The notes: generated by a model from the letters alone, not told the origin. A stretch of DNA of 64,000 nt from Ptychodera flava (GCF_041260155.1 NC_091947.1:35350032-35414031); one strand, 5' to 3'. Shown: positions 37,201 through 49,531, counted from the first letter of the stretch. Numbers and translations are program-made.

Positions 37201-40200
37201 TATGGATTAATACTTGCAATTTTTTCAAACTCAAAGCCAACAGCATATTGATCTCATGTAGCATGTATTTCTGTTGGACTGATTTCTAGTGAGTCAATAC
37301 AAGCTGTGTGGTGGCTTTTCCTTTACAAAATGATGAGTGTAACTTTACTGTATGCCATCTTTTTGCTAGAAATGACAAGTAGACACAGCCTAGTCAAATC
37401 ACTCTGATAGGGCTGATCACTGATGATTTCAGAATGTCATTGATATGCATGTTGTCAGAAACTTTTGTGGACTTTTCAAAGTTAAACTTACGGAAACCGT
37501 GAAAATGTTCCTTTCATACCATACATGTTGTGAATGAAATCGTAAAAATTATATACCAAATGACAAAACTGCAAGCTGCAGTGATAAAGACGGGTGCATC
37601 GAGACAAAACTTGTCAAAATTTCTGTCACTCATATCAATTAACAAACCTATCATCACAAAATATGCTATTGCCATGTGAGGGTGGCAGAATTTGTGAACT
37701 TTTTAGGATATCAAGGCAAAATGTTTCTGGATCACTTCGGTAAGAAAGTATATCTATGTAAAATATTCATAGAATCACTTACCTTTCTGTCCATCATTGA
37801 TGATAATTATTCTTCCACATGGATTGAACTTATACCATCTATTCATTGTATCTCTTACTTGTGAGATTTTCTCACTGCCATGCTTTGCAATGCCCTCCAA
37901 CTCTATGAACAAAGCTGGCACTTCAAACTGGTAATAAGGAAAGGAAAATGCATTCTATTATTAGAGTGTACACAACAGATGTAAATTAAAATAAGTCTAT
38001 GACTTTCTAACATGAAATATGAACATTTCAAGCTGGAGAAAACCCTCATTCATTACGATATTCTATTAGAAAACCATATGATGCATGGTTGTTGAAATAC
38101 TTTTACTGTCATCCAGGATATTTTAACTAGACTGGCCTAGGAAGTTCTTTAAAACTATCATTCCCATTACTTTCATTCCCTAATGAGAAAGGCTCAGCTA
38201 CTGGTTTTTTATATATTATCCCATGGTTTTTTTCTCTGTTTGATGTCATCGTATACGATTGTTTTTTGCAGACCGTACAACTTCTGACCCAAGTTGTGCG
38301 GCTCCGCGAAAAACACTCGTATACAATGACGTTAAACAGAGAAAAATACATTGGATTATTAGCCATGTCAGGCCATTTTTAAATATTAGGAATAGAGAAT
38401 TGGAATGTACTTCAATCTAAAGATCTCAGTGAGGGGAACAAAACAAGCCTTGAATGGTCAAGATTGGATGAGTAGTTCAGGAGATACAGATTTTTAAAGT
38501 AATAAATTTTCATATTTTTTTCTGCCGTTCATTAAAAGTTTTTGGCGTTTTTAATTTTAATGAAGTTTTGATGTCAATATATCAGAAATAATACATCAAT
38601 AGCTTTGATGAAAGCTTAAAACCTGTTGCAATATTCCTTTTGAAACCAATTGTGGCCATTCACTCTGAAAAAACTTATTCAACTGCAAATTATATGCGGT
38701 CAAAATTTGAATATTATCTAATTTTTCCGATGTAAAAACAGTGCGTTCACAGAAAAACTAAGTCCACCTAATTAAATATGCAAAAATTAAATATCTTGAT
38801 TATTCTCCCATATAGAGACATAGAATTTTTAATTTTTAGGTTTTCTGACAAGCTGAATTCAATGAAATCATTCAAAATGACGGCTGACCATATCTTATGT
38901 AGTTTCCCTGATCAGGCTTTCAGGTATGCTAATTTATGCAAATTATTACATTTCAAAAAGATTTATTGATTGTAAGTTTCCTTAATTAGCAATATATCAG
39001 CTAAATAGGTAAATCATTGGTGCCAAACTAGCCCATAAAAACACTCATGGTGTGCGATGTATGCATTCTACCACTAAATTTTTGTTTGCATTTGTTAACA
39101 TTAAAAAACTAATATTTTGTTCAGTTTACGAAAATTAACCAGTCCCAAAGCATCTTCTACAGTAAATCCTGAATCACAGTGGTTTCAAACTTTCCAAAAC
39201 TGTCTAAGCAGTACGCGACAGCGTACACACTGGCCTCACTCAAGTCACAATGTCGGTAGCTGCAATAATTGTAGCCTACAGGCCTTTGTTTATCATGTTG
39301 GCTATTCAGCCCCGGCCAGTGGCTGAATAGCCAGCAACACGGCAAACAAAGACCCGTGGACCACAATTATTGCAGCTATGTCGATAGCCAACACAGCAAA
39401 CAAAGGAGCGTGGGCTAAAATTTTTGCAGCGGAAATGTCGATAGGCACTCGCGCTACCTCCCGATCGCGCTCAACGTAATTTTCGATCAATTTCCATCGA
39501 AACCGCTCCACAAAATTTCATAAAACCTTCGAATCTTACTAAATATACGCTAAATTTTATCATCAGATAGCAGATCATCCAAAATTTTGCTGTCTTGAGG
39601 TCGAGATTTTCGATCAAAGTTCTTCTTTCAATTTTCAACGATGATAACATGTGAATATCACAACATCGAGGCTATGACGCATTAGAGAATTATCTGACGT
39701 TTCCAACAAGGGGTCATACATTGAAATCGGCCCATACATTTCAGTGGAATGTTCAATTTAATATAGGGGTCGCAAAATCACCCTTTTCTGGCGATCCGCG
39801 CAACAGAACGAAACCCAATTTTCAAGTTTTTATAACTTTTTATTAGTTTTACTTTTTCGATTTTTTTTCTTGGCAAATGAAAGAAGAAGTTTATAACAAT
39901 CAAAATGAGGTATCATGAGGGAAAAAACATCATTTATTTAGGAGAAATATGCCTCCAAAGTTGGGAGTTTTTACATGAACTTCACTCGGCAGAACAATTG
40001 TTTGGGTGTTTGACATGGCTAATCGGATTATACATTTATCACATGAACAGTCTTCTTATTTTTTTTGACATAGATAGATCAAAATTATTGTAACAAATTG
40101 CATGAATTTCGTCGCGATTTGTGTTTTACCTACGCAGATTACTTTCATTTAATGAGTAAAGCAGCCTGTCACCCAGGAGATACTTTCAACCAGACGTACA

Positions 40201-43200
40201 AATTTGGTCACGTGAACATGTCAATCATTGTCTCGCGCTATACCGATGCAAAGGCAAGTCGCATTGGCGGACATAGCTTTCACCATGCTAGCGACGGATA
40301 GTCATAATATTCAGAGTTATTTAGAATATTTACAAATAGATTTATGAAGTAAATGCAACGACACGATTGAAACAGTAATTTTTCATTCTCAGAGATGCCC
40401 TGGCTTTTGAAAATATCACACAAGTTTACGACCTTGGCGAGGGCGAAAGATTCCGTTCGATTACACACAGGGGTATACCTCATTGCATGTTATGCCAGAC
40501 GCTGCCGTCCGGTCTCTGCTGGTGTCAACTCGCTTATGTCTTCACTATACAGTCTTATGCCGCACTGCAGGTTTGATTCTGAGCGATAATGTACGAAATT
40601 TTTTGTATGATGAAGGAAATTTATCGTTGTTCGTTGAATGACTTTATGCTTGTGCTGTCTATGCTACCTTCCCGAAGATTATACTGTACTCATTTATTCA
40701 GTTGAACTTACGTTTAGGTGTAGGTTTCAGGTTTATCGCCAACCGGAATCGCCAGGTATGACGTCTATATTGAGCCTATAAGCTTACGACTCGACTGGAG
40801 CCGCAACGTTACTGAGCCATTACAAGAAAATGACCAACGGCATCCCCATTCGATTCTCAGGACAAGCTATAGTTTTAGGGACTCGAAATTTCGTTGGACA
40901 AATATACCTTCTATGTTTCCATGTCTGGATTTATCGGGTCACCGTTTTGTAAAAATGTCGTGAGAACTAGCAAGGCATTGCTCACAAAAAATTGGTCTGT
41001 GTCGCAGCATGCACATATGAACAGTACCATTGCAGGAAAAAAGATCTGGTTGATGTTGTAGAACTGGGGTAATTCGGATTTCTTATCTGTCCAGTTCTAC
41101 GTCACACAGGTGGCGATTCGGGCCAGTTCATGCAATGTGATAAGATTGAGAAAATTAACAATAGAATTTCATAATATTAGTGGTGACAGGCTACTGGTTA
41201 TATCTAAAAACAATTCAATGTTTTCCCCTTATATCATCCAACATCTGAAGGTCATCTAACAAAAGTTCATTAATTATTGTAAATTTTCTTCTCTCTGTTT
41301 TGTGTTTGTCCATCATTCTCACAGTATGACCTTACTACATGGCTTTCTTCCAGTCATCTTTGACAATTCACTTTACCTTGTAAAACACTCTTGTTTGAAG
41401 ATACGTCTTCACTTTTATGATTGTAAAACCTTCACTTTCTCTAGGTGGTGTGAGAGTCTGTCTGTTAGGCATGGAAGAAGCATCATTAAACCATCTCTTA
41501 AATTTGTTGTCTGATTGACACATGTCAATACGGATGTGGTTGTCAGGGAGACCTGTGATGCACAGTTCTGCCAACGCCCATTCTCTTGCCCAGTATACTT
41601 GTATCTTCTCACTGGGTTCAAAGGTCACACAGTCAAATGAACATCCAGGTATCTGCAGAATGGTCATGAAAAAAAACATGTTAGTATCATAGCAGATGGT
41701 ATGCTGTGTGGTAATTAGTAGCAGCCATGGCTTGTGAAAGTAAACTTGACTACAAGAACTGGGATAAAATGCTGAATACTTTTTAGGATTCACTTCAACT
41801 AATAGAAGGAAAATACTGATTTACTTTGGAGTCAGCATTGTAAATTTTACAGTAGCATCTGTTAGTGGTTGCTGCTATTCCAAGATTACTTATAGTCAGA
41901 ACTTTTGAGAATGATGAAGTTCAAAGAGTCAAATGTGAACTCCTTGTCAATGCCACTTTTATCTTTCAGAACATGAACTCTCATTTATTCAGTTGTACAG
42001 TATCAATTTCACAAAAAAATCTGATGCCACACTCCATGCAAAACCTGTTGAGGGCTATAGTAGAGTAATACTATATCAACTAAATAGGCGGCCATCGTCA
42101 TGAGTGACCATGAAGTCTGGCATGCTATATGAAATTTCCAGCAATTTGCAGTACGGCGGGAAATTATTGTCTTGTCAAGATATCACGTACCAATGACGTG
42201 ATTGGAATGTGGAATGTGGTTTTGTTGTTGTGTTGCATTTATTAAGTTGTGAGAGATGTTTGAATTCAGTTTATCAGTGCTTCTCTCCGTGCATGTTCAG
42301 TTTTTCTCCTGTATTTTCCTGGCTTTCAATCTCTAAGAGCTCGGATGGCTCATCAGTAAACAGATTTATCCATACTGGTAGATATACATGCATTGCAGAG
42401 TGTGGTGCAAGGGCAAGAGCAGGATGCAGAATATCAGAGTACTTTTATATACTTTAGTGTACCTCTCTCACACCTTTCTGCAAACTGTCAAGTCAAAAAC
42501 AGGTAAATGATCAAGTATGGTCAAGGTCATCTTAATTCAAGAAGTAAAGGCTTTACCTTGCTGCCAATAGAATTGATGTATGAAGCCCTTGTAACAGCTG
42601 ACCAATTTTCATCATCTATCACAACTTTGCAGCCATTTCTCAGATAACCAACCACTTGTAGAATAATCTGCCGTAGACTTATAGTTGGATCATTTTGATA
42701 CATCTCTTCAGCTGATACTCTTTGATAACTTGCATAGTTAGCTTCATAATGAGCAGTTTTACCCTGTATCATAAAGAACACAAATAATGAAACCAGATGT
42801 TGTTGTCTGCATGTGAGTTCCATCTATCATTGCTACCTCGGTAACCTTCAACTTGAAGAGACGAAAGACAACAGAGTTAGGCAGTACCTTGACATTTGGC
42901 ACACAAATATTGTTTCTTTTCTTTTTATTAACAGATATTTTGTTGGTAATAGTAATGAAGGGTGACAGGGTTTGTAAGAAAGGTGTGACAGTATAGTTCC
43001 TAATTCTCACTTATTGTTGGTAGTATTTTGATCCATTTACGTGTCTTCGTACTCTTTCGTACTCTGGGTGGAATTGTGCAATGCGAGTGATGTGATGTTT
43101 CCCCTATTAATATTCATTTTCATTGCATACATAAATCATTTTACTATAAGTATAATATTATTATTAATAACTGGAACACTTGTGTCTCTAAAAGTATATC

Positions 43201-44522
43201 ATGAAGGCTTTGTCTCACAATACGAAAAAGAGACTCTTTATAAAAATAATTAAACTCGTCCAAGGTGTCAGAGAATGTACATGAGTAAAATAAATGATCT
43301 AATGTTTCGTCACGGCTATTGCTGAAGGGGCATAGGGGCATATGGTCCTTGCCCCTTCTGTAGAGATCATAGTTGGTGTACAAGATATGGTAAAAGAGTT
43401 AAAAATTGAAATTCACAAGCTCTTGTATCTATAACAGCTTTGAAAAGCAAGGTTCAAAAGATGAGGCTGATGGAAGGTGTCTGCTCTATCATAATACTTT
43501 TTGCTCAGTGGTATGGGGTCTTCTTGACTTTCAAGGGCTACTTTTACAGATTTCCTGGTGAGCTTATCAACTCTAATAATATTACACAAAAAGTAACAAT
43601 GATTTGCTTTTTACTTCCAGTGTTTCATAGTTTTCTAATTCTGACCATTTTGATAGGAGGGACTTAATCATGATGTACACATGAGGAACTTAATTTGCAT
43701 CTTTTGGTTAGGTCATCCCAGAACAGGTTACCATTTTCATTGAGAAGGCTGGCAATAAAGTGGAAGCCTTTGTTACATAATGTGGTGGAAAATATTGATT
43801 TCCCATCTGTGAGGATGTGTTTATTATTGCACATGATCTGACTAGGAAACTTGTTAGCAAGTCTTCCTCACACAGATTGGTAAAGGCCCATGATTCAGAC
43901 ACCTCTCTGTGAAAGGGAAGTAATTGCACTTGAATAAAAACTTCCCTCCACTGGTTTTTAGTCAGTGGTCTAGCAAGAATTACTACAAAGGTGAAATGAT
44001 GACAGAAATTTCAGATGGAGGCCTGAAGGCTCCAGATGTCAAAACCATGCATAAATGAACACAAACTTTGCCAAAAGATACTTAATAGATGATGATATAA
44101 AGCATCCTTGAAAATCATAATGTTTGGACTAAACAATTGTTATGAATAACAATAGTTACTGGTTCTGTAGGCCACTGCCCTGGTCAGTGCCTCGGTACAA
44201 CTGGCCATTGCAGCTACTGCTAACACAAAGACCAGTATGCAGTAGTTGACTGGCTGGTTTCTACCAAGTACATGCTGATACTGTAAAATCTATCCAGGCA
44301 ATAAAAGGGAACAGATGATCAGTCTTTGCAGTGGTTTAATATCTTTTGCAATATATTCATGATGTCATTAGGACAGAGGAAAAAGATTCCTTACTGACAG
44401 AGCAAACAGTATCCTTTGGAAAATAAACATGATAAACCCATGGTTGAAAAAGATCCACCTGTAAGAAATCATTCCTTGGACACTGAGCTCCATACACAAA
44501 CAACCTGTGTTCCAAAATTAGC
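27769..44522 (-). CDS. Polynucleotide kinase/phosphatase-like protein with degenerate catalytic motifs (3' exons)
   Basis: Exons (minus): 44522-44459, 42763-42557, 41652-41377, 37927-37783, 34694-33928, 32550-32457, 28873-28668, 28006-27769, each with GT-AG borders. All join in phase except for one surplus base in the 767-nt exon (see 34497). Order as read: a kinase-like P-loop region (RLFVYGAQCPRNDFLQ then GKTAHYEANYASYQRV), VVIDDENWSAVTRASYI, then WAREWALAEL and PPRESEGFTIIKV. Next is an HAD-like domain: LFIELEGIA where DxDGT is expected, GRIIIINDGQKG, CGQFAVPPNPGLIAWLQ, then YLVSSIAHTRCAQAAGV. A long charged, serine-rich tail ends GPDLTFLDDIF. The kinase-first order is like phage T4 Pnkp, the reverse of animal PNKP. 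Walker A, both HAD aspartates and the motif-IV aspartate look replaced, so catalysis is doubtful. N-terminal exons probably lie near 51.4-52.5 kb, with a gap. Identity rests on motifs recalled from the family, not on alignment. Confidence 0.58.
28188..28231. repeat. (AAAT)n microsatellite
   Basis: About 11 AATA units in the last intron of the kinase/phosphatase-like gene. Confidence 0.95.
29767..29812. repeat. G-rich run
   Basis: A run of more than 20 G followed by GTGTTGGGGGGGGAGGGG. This G-rich tract on the plus strand could form a G-quadruplex; read on the minus strand it creates the poly-proline start of a spurious ORF. Confidence 0.93.
29880..30130 (+). mobile_element. Pearl-like fragment E
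   Basis: Contains CTGTACACCAAATACTGAGATGG and TGGTTTGGGAGCTTTTGCG, followed by a CATA/CAGACA-rich microsatellite (30070-30115). The same order of words occurs at 50140-50320. Confidence 0.5.
30590..30870 (+). repeat. Dispersed repeat R1, copy 2
   Basis: Diverged copy of 11285-11510 with the same ordered words, ending AGGTGTGCTTTGTTGC. It lies in an intron of the kinase/phosphatase-like gene. Confidence 0.6.
31480..32352 (+). mobile_element. Pearl-like element F
   Basis: Contains units with ACCAAAAATGGCAAAAATTG-type words, a 200-bp block nearly identical to 46070-46275, the signature AGCGGTTTTGGAGTTTTTGA, a GACATACAGACA microsatellite (32250-32295), and the end GGCTATGGGAGCTAAAAA. The 148-codon ORF at 31676-32122 is repeat-derived. 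A related end (TCGCTCCCATACAG) lies at 31060. Confidence 0.65.
34497..34497 (-). other. Apparent +1 frameshift in the HAD-domain exon
   Basis: Upstream of this point the minus-strand frame reads GLIAWLQRLHHIQLNHRGNI. Downstream the protein-like frame (YLVSSIAHTRCAQAAGVSY) is one base out. Ignoring the single base at about 34497 joins the two and makes the exon length fit both neighbouring splice phases. This may be an assembly error, an allele or a real lesion. A micro-intron would need a length of 3n+1, and the available AG sites do not give that. Confidence 0.55.
34810..35635. other. Intron, nothing recognised
   Basis: AT-rich intronic sequence of the kinase/phosphatase-like gene. No repeat structure or ORF of note. 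Confidence 0.4.
35640..36056 (+). mobile_element. LINE 3'-end fragment
   Basis: The plus strand reads AERIIGSDIPSLPSIYG, then HPAHKYFELLPSGRCYQSIR and FARVFIHYQSEF before stops. The FELLPSGRxxxSIR block is typical of the C-terminus of some non-LTR retrotransposon polyproteins. An (ATT)n-like tail, TAAATTATTATTATTATC, at about 36036-36052 fits a 3' end. 5'-truncated, inserted antisense to the host gene. Confidence 0.6.
36057..37782. other. Intron, nothing recognised
   Basis: AT-rich intron sequence. A small hairpin (GGTTTAACCATAGAC / TCTATGGTTTAA) sits at about 36350-36375; otherwise unremarkable. Confidence 0.4.
38228..38347. repeat. Imperfect palindrome, about 56-bp arms
   Basis: The left arm TTTTTTTCTCTGTTTGATGT... 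and right arm ...GACGTTAAACAGAGAAAAAT are inverted and imperfect, meeting at CGTACAACTTCTGACCCAAGTTGTGCG. Probably a small palindromic element. Confidence 0.65.
39257..39443. repeat. Inverted repeat plus ~58-bp direct repeat
   Basis: Arms 39257-39311 and 39321-39378 are inverted (centre CCGGCCAGT). The right arm is then repeated directly at 39386-39443 with variation (TAGCCAACACAGCAAACAAA). Small ORFs on both strands are by-products. Confidence 0.7.
39444..41376. other. Intron, nothing recognised
   Basis: Intron of the kinase/phosphatase-like gene. ORFs such as 40098-40301 and 40395-40589 (plus) carry no recognisable motif. No tandem repeat seen. Confidence 0.4.
43260..43945 (-). mobile_element. 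LINE (non-LTR retrotransposon) C-terminal remnant
   Basis: Minus-strand fragments read SESWAFTNLCEEDLLTSFLV. Then, after frame changes, a segment equivalent to LFSWDDL appears and, nearer the 3' end, LCPFSNSRDETLDHLFYSCT. The CPxx...ET..HLFxxC motif is the usual zinc-like C-terminal motif of several LINE polyproteins. Broken by stops and frameshifts; inserted in the same orientation as the host gene. Confidence 0.6.
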
Positions 44523-44840
44523 CTGCTAAATAGACAACAGAGTATTTATCAAAATATTGACAGTATATATTGCACATTTCAATCTTTTAACGTTAATATC
44601 ATAAAGAATAAGCCGTAGGTTTTGTCCATAGTCAAAACTGTTATTTGAATTGTGACTGTCAAAAAACACTACATATGTAAATTTACAGCAAATATTTCAA
44701 CAGGTCACCTGGTAGCCAATGTTGCTCCTCTGTTAGTTTACTGAAAACAACAATAATGGAATCACTGACAACTGAAATGGCTAGGACTGACATATCTCAA
44801 AATTATGCATTCTGTTGTGTAAAGTAGACTACTGACTGGG

Positions 44841-45046
44841 GTTGAACATTATACACATATTGACTGGTCATGAGGGCAACAGCATAACGTCTGTACCCCG
44901 AGGGACTGTGAGTCACCCCCAAAACAGACTGTTTCCCGAGGCCGTAGGCCGAGGGAAACAGTCTGTTTTGGGGGGTGACTCACAGGCCCGAGGGGTTAAA
45001 GACGTATGCTGTTGCCCCCATGGCCAGTCAATATGTTGTTTATAAC
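44841..45046. repeat. Palindrome, 206 bp
   Basis: Arms run from GTTGAACATTATACACATAT to the complementary GTTGTTTATAAC end, through CAACAGCAT-ACGTCT and GTGAGTCACCCCCAAAACAG, meeting near CCGAGGCCGTAGGCCGAGG. The 184-codon plus ORF 44975-45529 starts inside it and is not credible as a gene. Confidence 0.85.
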
Positions 45047-45794
45047 ATACCTCATTCCGTAGCCATGCATAAGAACGTACTATACACAAAACGTGTTGCA
45101 TGTAGGCCTACGAATATAATATGTTGGAGTGGTTCAGTAGAAAGAATTTTTCCCAAAAGAATCTGCAAAACGTTCAATACACCGTTGATTATTATAGTTT
45201 TTGTCCGTATCGAGTCCTTGTTGGAAACCAAAGCATTCAATTCTTCTTCAGAAAGTAGGATAAACCAAGAAATTTCTCGACTATCGCTTCGATTGGCCGC
45301 AGACAACATCTTTGTTTACATTCCGGTCCGCGTTCGCGTCAATGTCGTTTTTGACGTCAGCGGGCATCATTTTTCGGAACTGATGCCTGGCAGGCAACAG
45401 TTCAAACAAATGATGCCTGATGACGTCGTTTACGTGGATCAGCACAAAAAGAATGCATCCCACGTGACTATTAATTGCGAATTAGAATACAGACTGCGGA
45501 TGAGGTGTGTTACAAAACAGGATGATTAACTGTGCTCTGAGCAAATGCAAAAATTTCCGATTTCTAAGGCAAAATGTTAAGGGAGTGATTATGAATATTA
45601 ATGAGGTATCCATAATATGCTGGACCAATGATATCGGAGGAAACAACGTTTTGGTAAAAAATGATAAATTTGTATTATACAATTTTTAAAGATAAATGAG
45701 GTATCCCTTGCAACTTACAAACCAAATTTGATTGCTATCAGAAAAAAGTTTTAGAGAAAAAAAAATTTGTAGAAAATTGAGTAAAAAATCAAAA
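45047..45794. other. Intron sequence with a CpG-rich palindromic patch
   Basis: About 45340-45440 holds an inverted arrangement of TGACGTC and TGATGCC words around GCCTGGCAGGC, with more CpG than its surroundings. It may belong with the preceding palindrome to one non-autonomous element. No gene recognised. Confidence 0.4.
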
Positions 45795-46361
45795 AAAATA
45801 GTGACAATGTCACTGGTCGCTCCCATATAGTTATCAAAACAAGCTAAAATCAAGCTAAAAGATTTTTTTATCACAAATAGAAACAATTCCCCAATAAAGT
45901 AAAATTATACAAATTTCACCAGAAGTTGATCAAATCTTACTGACGTCACCCGTAAAAACCTCTACACTAAGTTTCAACTCAATCGGACGTGTGGTTTCAG
46001 AGTTAAAAAAATTTTTTGATCAAAATGAAAAAAAATAGCCAAAAAATGCAAATATGCAAATTTCACCACGATTTGCCCAGATTTGAGAAAGGTCACTCCT
46101 ATGCACTTCCATACCAAGTTTCAAATCAATCAGACTTGTGGTTTCAGAGAAGAAGATTTTTTGACCAAAAATGGGAGAAAATTACAAAAAAAATTCATGA
46201 AAAATAGCAAGTCCAAGATACTGACCCAAGATGTGCACAATCATTTCAGGTCAGCCCAAAGTACTTACATGCTAATTTTTCATCTAATCTGCTCAGTGGC
46301 TATTGAGATTTTCAATAAAATGTAAACTTGTAAACATATATACATATGGCTATGGGAGCTA
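45795..46361 (+). mobile_element. Pearl-like element G1
   Basis: Starts near ATGTCACTGGTCGCTCCCATA and ends GGCTATGGGAGCTAACAAA. The middle holds the 200-bp block shared with 20395-20600 and 31850-32060. ORFs 46016-46207 and 46083-46325 are repeat-derived. Confidence 0.6.
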
Positions 46362-47733
46362 ACAAACGACCCAATGGTCGACAGAGCTCTGCTGTGTTAT
46401 GAAGAGAGCAACGTTTTGTGACATATGTATTGATGAAGAAGGTTGAGATCTTTGATAGCTCATTTCAGGATGGCCTGACCTAAAATGGCAAAATTAGCTG
46501 CAAAAATACAAAATTGATGATTTCATCATAATTATGTATAAAAATGTATACCAAATATCAAAGCTATCACATGAGTAACTTTTGAGAAACAAATATTTTG
46601 ACCAAAAACGGCAAAAACTGACCCAAAAATACAAAAATTGAAGATTTCATCAAATTTCACTATATCACACTAAGAGAACCCCCAGGAACCTGTATACCAA
46701 ATATCAAAGGCATCAGACAAGTAGTTTTTGAGAAACACATTTTTTGACCAAAAATGGCAAAAATTGCACCAAAAATACAAAATTGCAGATTTCATCATAT
46801 ATTCTGTATATCATATTTAGTTTATCTGTAGGAACCTGTATACCAAATATCAAAGCTGTCAGACGAGCGGTTTTGATGAAATAAATTTTTGACCAAAATG
46901 ACAAAAAATTCCTTAAAAATACAGATTTGCTTATTTCATCATAATTTGAACAAATCTAAGTTGGGCTATCCCTAGGGACCTGTATACCAAATATCAAAGC
47001 TGTCAGACGAGCGGTTTTGATGAAATAAATTTTTGACCAAAAATGACAAAAAAAATCCTTAAAAATACAGATTGGCTTATTTCATTACAATTTGAACAAA
47101 TCCAAGTTGGGCTATCCCTAGGCACCTGTATACTAAATATCAAAGCTGTCAGACGAGCGGTTTTGATGAAATAAATTTTTGACCAAAAATGACAAAAAAA
47201 TTCCTTAAAAATACAGATTTGCTTATTTCATCACAATTTGAACAAATCAAAGTTGGGCTATCCCTAGGGACCTGTATACCAAATATCAAAGCTGTCAGAC
47301 AAGCGGTTTGATGAAATAAATTTTTGACCAAAAATGACAAAAAAATTCCTTAAAATACAGATTTGCATATTTCATCACAATTTGAACAAATCCAAGTTGG
47401 GTTATCGCTAGGGACCTGTATACCAAATATCAAAGCTGTCTGACCAGCGGTTATGAAGAAGGAGATTTTTTACCAAAACGCCTTTTTTGCACTAATTTGC
47501 ATATTTTTGGCAATGACAACTTCATTTGAACAAAATCTCATCTACAGCCCATCATCCATGTACACACCAAATATCAAGATGAAATGTGCAGCGGTTTTGG
47601 AGTTTTTGATGTTGACGGACAGACATACAGACATACAGACATACAGACATACAGACATACATACATACAGACATTTTCCTAGCCTATAAGAATAGCTTCC
47701 ATTGCCATATATACATTGGCTATGGGAGCTAAA
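46362..47733 (+). mobile_element. Pearl-like element G2: about seven 145-bp units
   Basis: The marker CTGTATACCAAATATCAAAG (or variant) recurs at about 46546, 46690, 46832, 46979, 47125, 47271 and 47415, giving a period of about 144-147 bp. The array is followed by AGCGGTTTTGGAGTTTTTGA, a GACATACA microsatellite (47615-47675) and the end GGCTATGGGAGCTAAAAA. It lies in an intron of the kinase/phosphatase-like gene. Confidence 0.75.
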
Positions 47734-48474
47734 AATATGTCTAAAAAATTTAAATATACAAATTCTATATTTTAACCTAACATAAGCAGAGCATCTCTGA
47801 CAAGCTACAAACTGAGTTTCAAAGTTGTAAGACCAGTGGTATTTAGGCAGCACAATAATGTTTGACCAAATATGAGAAAATTAGCCTACAACATTTGCAT
47901 ACCAAAATATCATCCTTTGTATGTATCTGAACGAGCTAGTCCCTTGGAAGTTACAAAGTAAATTTGATTGGACAATTATAATATGCTTAGCTTGAATCGG
48001 GAGATCTGATTGGCTGGAGCTGGGGTTTATATTCTCAACAACAAGACCTGTGCACTTCAAACATTTCTGAGCTCACACAGATTTTGAACTCCTGCTTGAG
48101 AGCTCAACGCGCCAAAATGTCAAAGAAGTGTACGGCTTGAGACTGACTTTGATTGTTGAATTTTAGCGTGGTGCAGCTTGATAAACCCACAAATGAAGAG
48201 TTTGTACAAACAGTGACAGCGAGTAACAACAACATAATTTTTTAAACATGTTTTTTGAGTGTTTTTTCAAGTAAAATTCTTCAAGTTTGATGTGTAATCA
48301 CCAGATTGATGCGTTGCGTTACCATATTGTTTGTATGGAATCAAATGTGCACACGTGCGCGTTCTGAAACATTCTTTTTAGAGTTTGTGTTCAGGGCGCC
48401 TGAACCCTTGTTCCAACTTCAGTCCCAAGCAATGACATTGTCCACTTGTATTAAACTTAAGCATATTATAATGA
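47734..48474. other. Intron, nothing firm
   Basis: A GATCTGATTGGCTGGAGC word at about 48002 recalls repeat R1 but the resemblance is short. No gene recognised. Confidence 0.35.
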
Positions 48475-48663
48475 GTTATGAACGGTGCACTCAGGTATTT
48501 AGTTGCGGATATAAGATCTCTGGAGTCAAAATTAGCATATTTGGGTGAAATAATCACCAAAATATGCTTGCTTCGCTCGGTGATTATTTCCCACCAAATA
48601 TGCTTATTTTCACCCCAAGGTCTTATATCCGCAACCAAATACTCTTGGTTGCCGTTTATAACC
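48475..48663. repeat. Palindrome, about 189 bp
   Basis: Arms GTTATGAACGGTGCAC... and ...GTTGCCGTTTATAAC are inverted, passing through GTTGCGGATATAAGA/TCTTATATCCGCAAC and meeting at GGTGAAATAATCACC. ORFs on both strands are by-products. Confidence 0.85.
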
Positions 48664-49486
48664 TCTAAATGTTTCATGAGAATAGAGAGTCTGAAGAAAA
48701 TTGAGCAAAAAGTGAAAATGAAACAAAAGTGAAATGAGCAAACTTTACGGTAATTTTTTGTGTATGTATGGGCATCCCTAAGAAGCTCCTTATAAAAGTT
48801 TTGATAAGCGTACCAGTAGTATAGAGACAACAGTGTTTTGACCCAAATGAGAATATTCACTCAAAAATCAGTACACACAAATTTCACCATTATTTAAGGA
48901 AACTGAATGAGGTCATCCCGACAAGTTATTATTGCCATCAGACAAAAAGCATCAAGAAATAAAGATATTTGAAAAAATTATGCAAAAAACTAAGAAAAAG
49001 TTCTCAAAAATGTGAATATGCAAATTTTACTAAAATTTTCATCAATAAAGGCAAATAAAGCTCTTCTGTCTTATCAACCAAGTATTCTTTTACTATTGTC
49101 TTGTTCATATACTTTCAAGCAGGTACTAAGGTTTTCTATGAGCTCTTTCTACCTTATATCAAGTTCATCTTGTCAACCTTGTAGTGATGGAGAGAAACTA
49201 TTGCTCATATAGAGGTAGGCTGACAATATTGCTTTGTTTATGCCAACCTGGATAGAATCATAAAGCTCTATAAAATAATCACAGGAGTGACATTACCAGT
49301 AGGTTCAGTACAGTACTTATAATTTGCTCAGCGTATAACCTAGCTTCTCAGTCAGCTTGATACCATGGTACTACATGTTGAAATACCAACTATTTGGCTT
49401 GTCAACATAGCCTGTGTCCTGAATCGTTACTGTTTATAATTGAATTGATGTCGAGCCCTGATTAGATTTCAAAAGAATGATGCACA

Positions 49487-49529
<43 letters not shown>
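49487..49529. repeat. (CA)n microsatellite
   Basis: About 21 CA units in the long first introns of the kinase/phosphatase-like gene. Confidence 0.95.

Positions 49530-49531
<2 letters not shown>

Noticed and set aside
44709..44740. 32-nt mini-exon reading KLTEEQHWLP between AG and GT
   Set aside because: Its phase (2 to 1) does not fit the next exon at 44522, which needs phase 2; too short to support.
44975..45529. 184-codon plus-strand ORF
   Set aside because: It starts inside a 206-bp palindrome, runs through a second palindromic patch and contains no recognisable motif or splice context.
46540..47460. Regularly spaced repeats resembling a CRISPR array
   Set aside because: Units of about 145 bp are tandem with no distinct spacers, in a eukaryotic setting with no cas-like genes.
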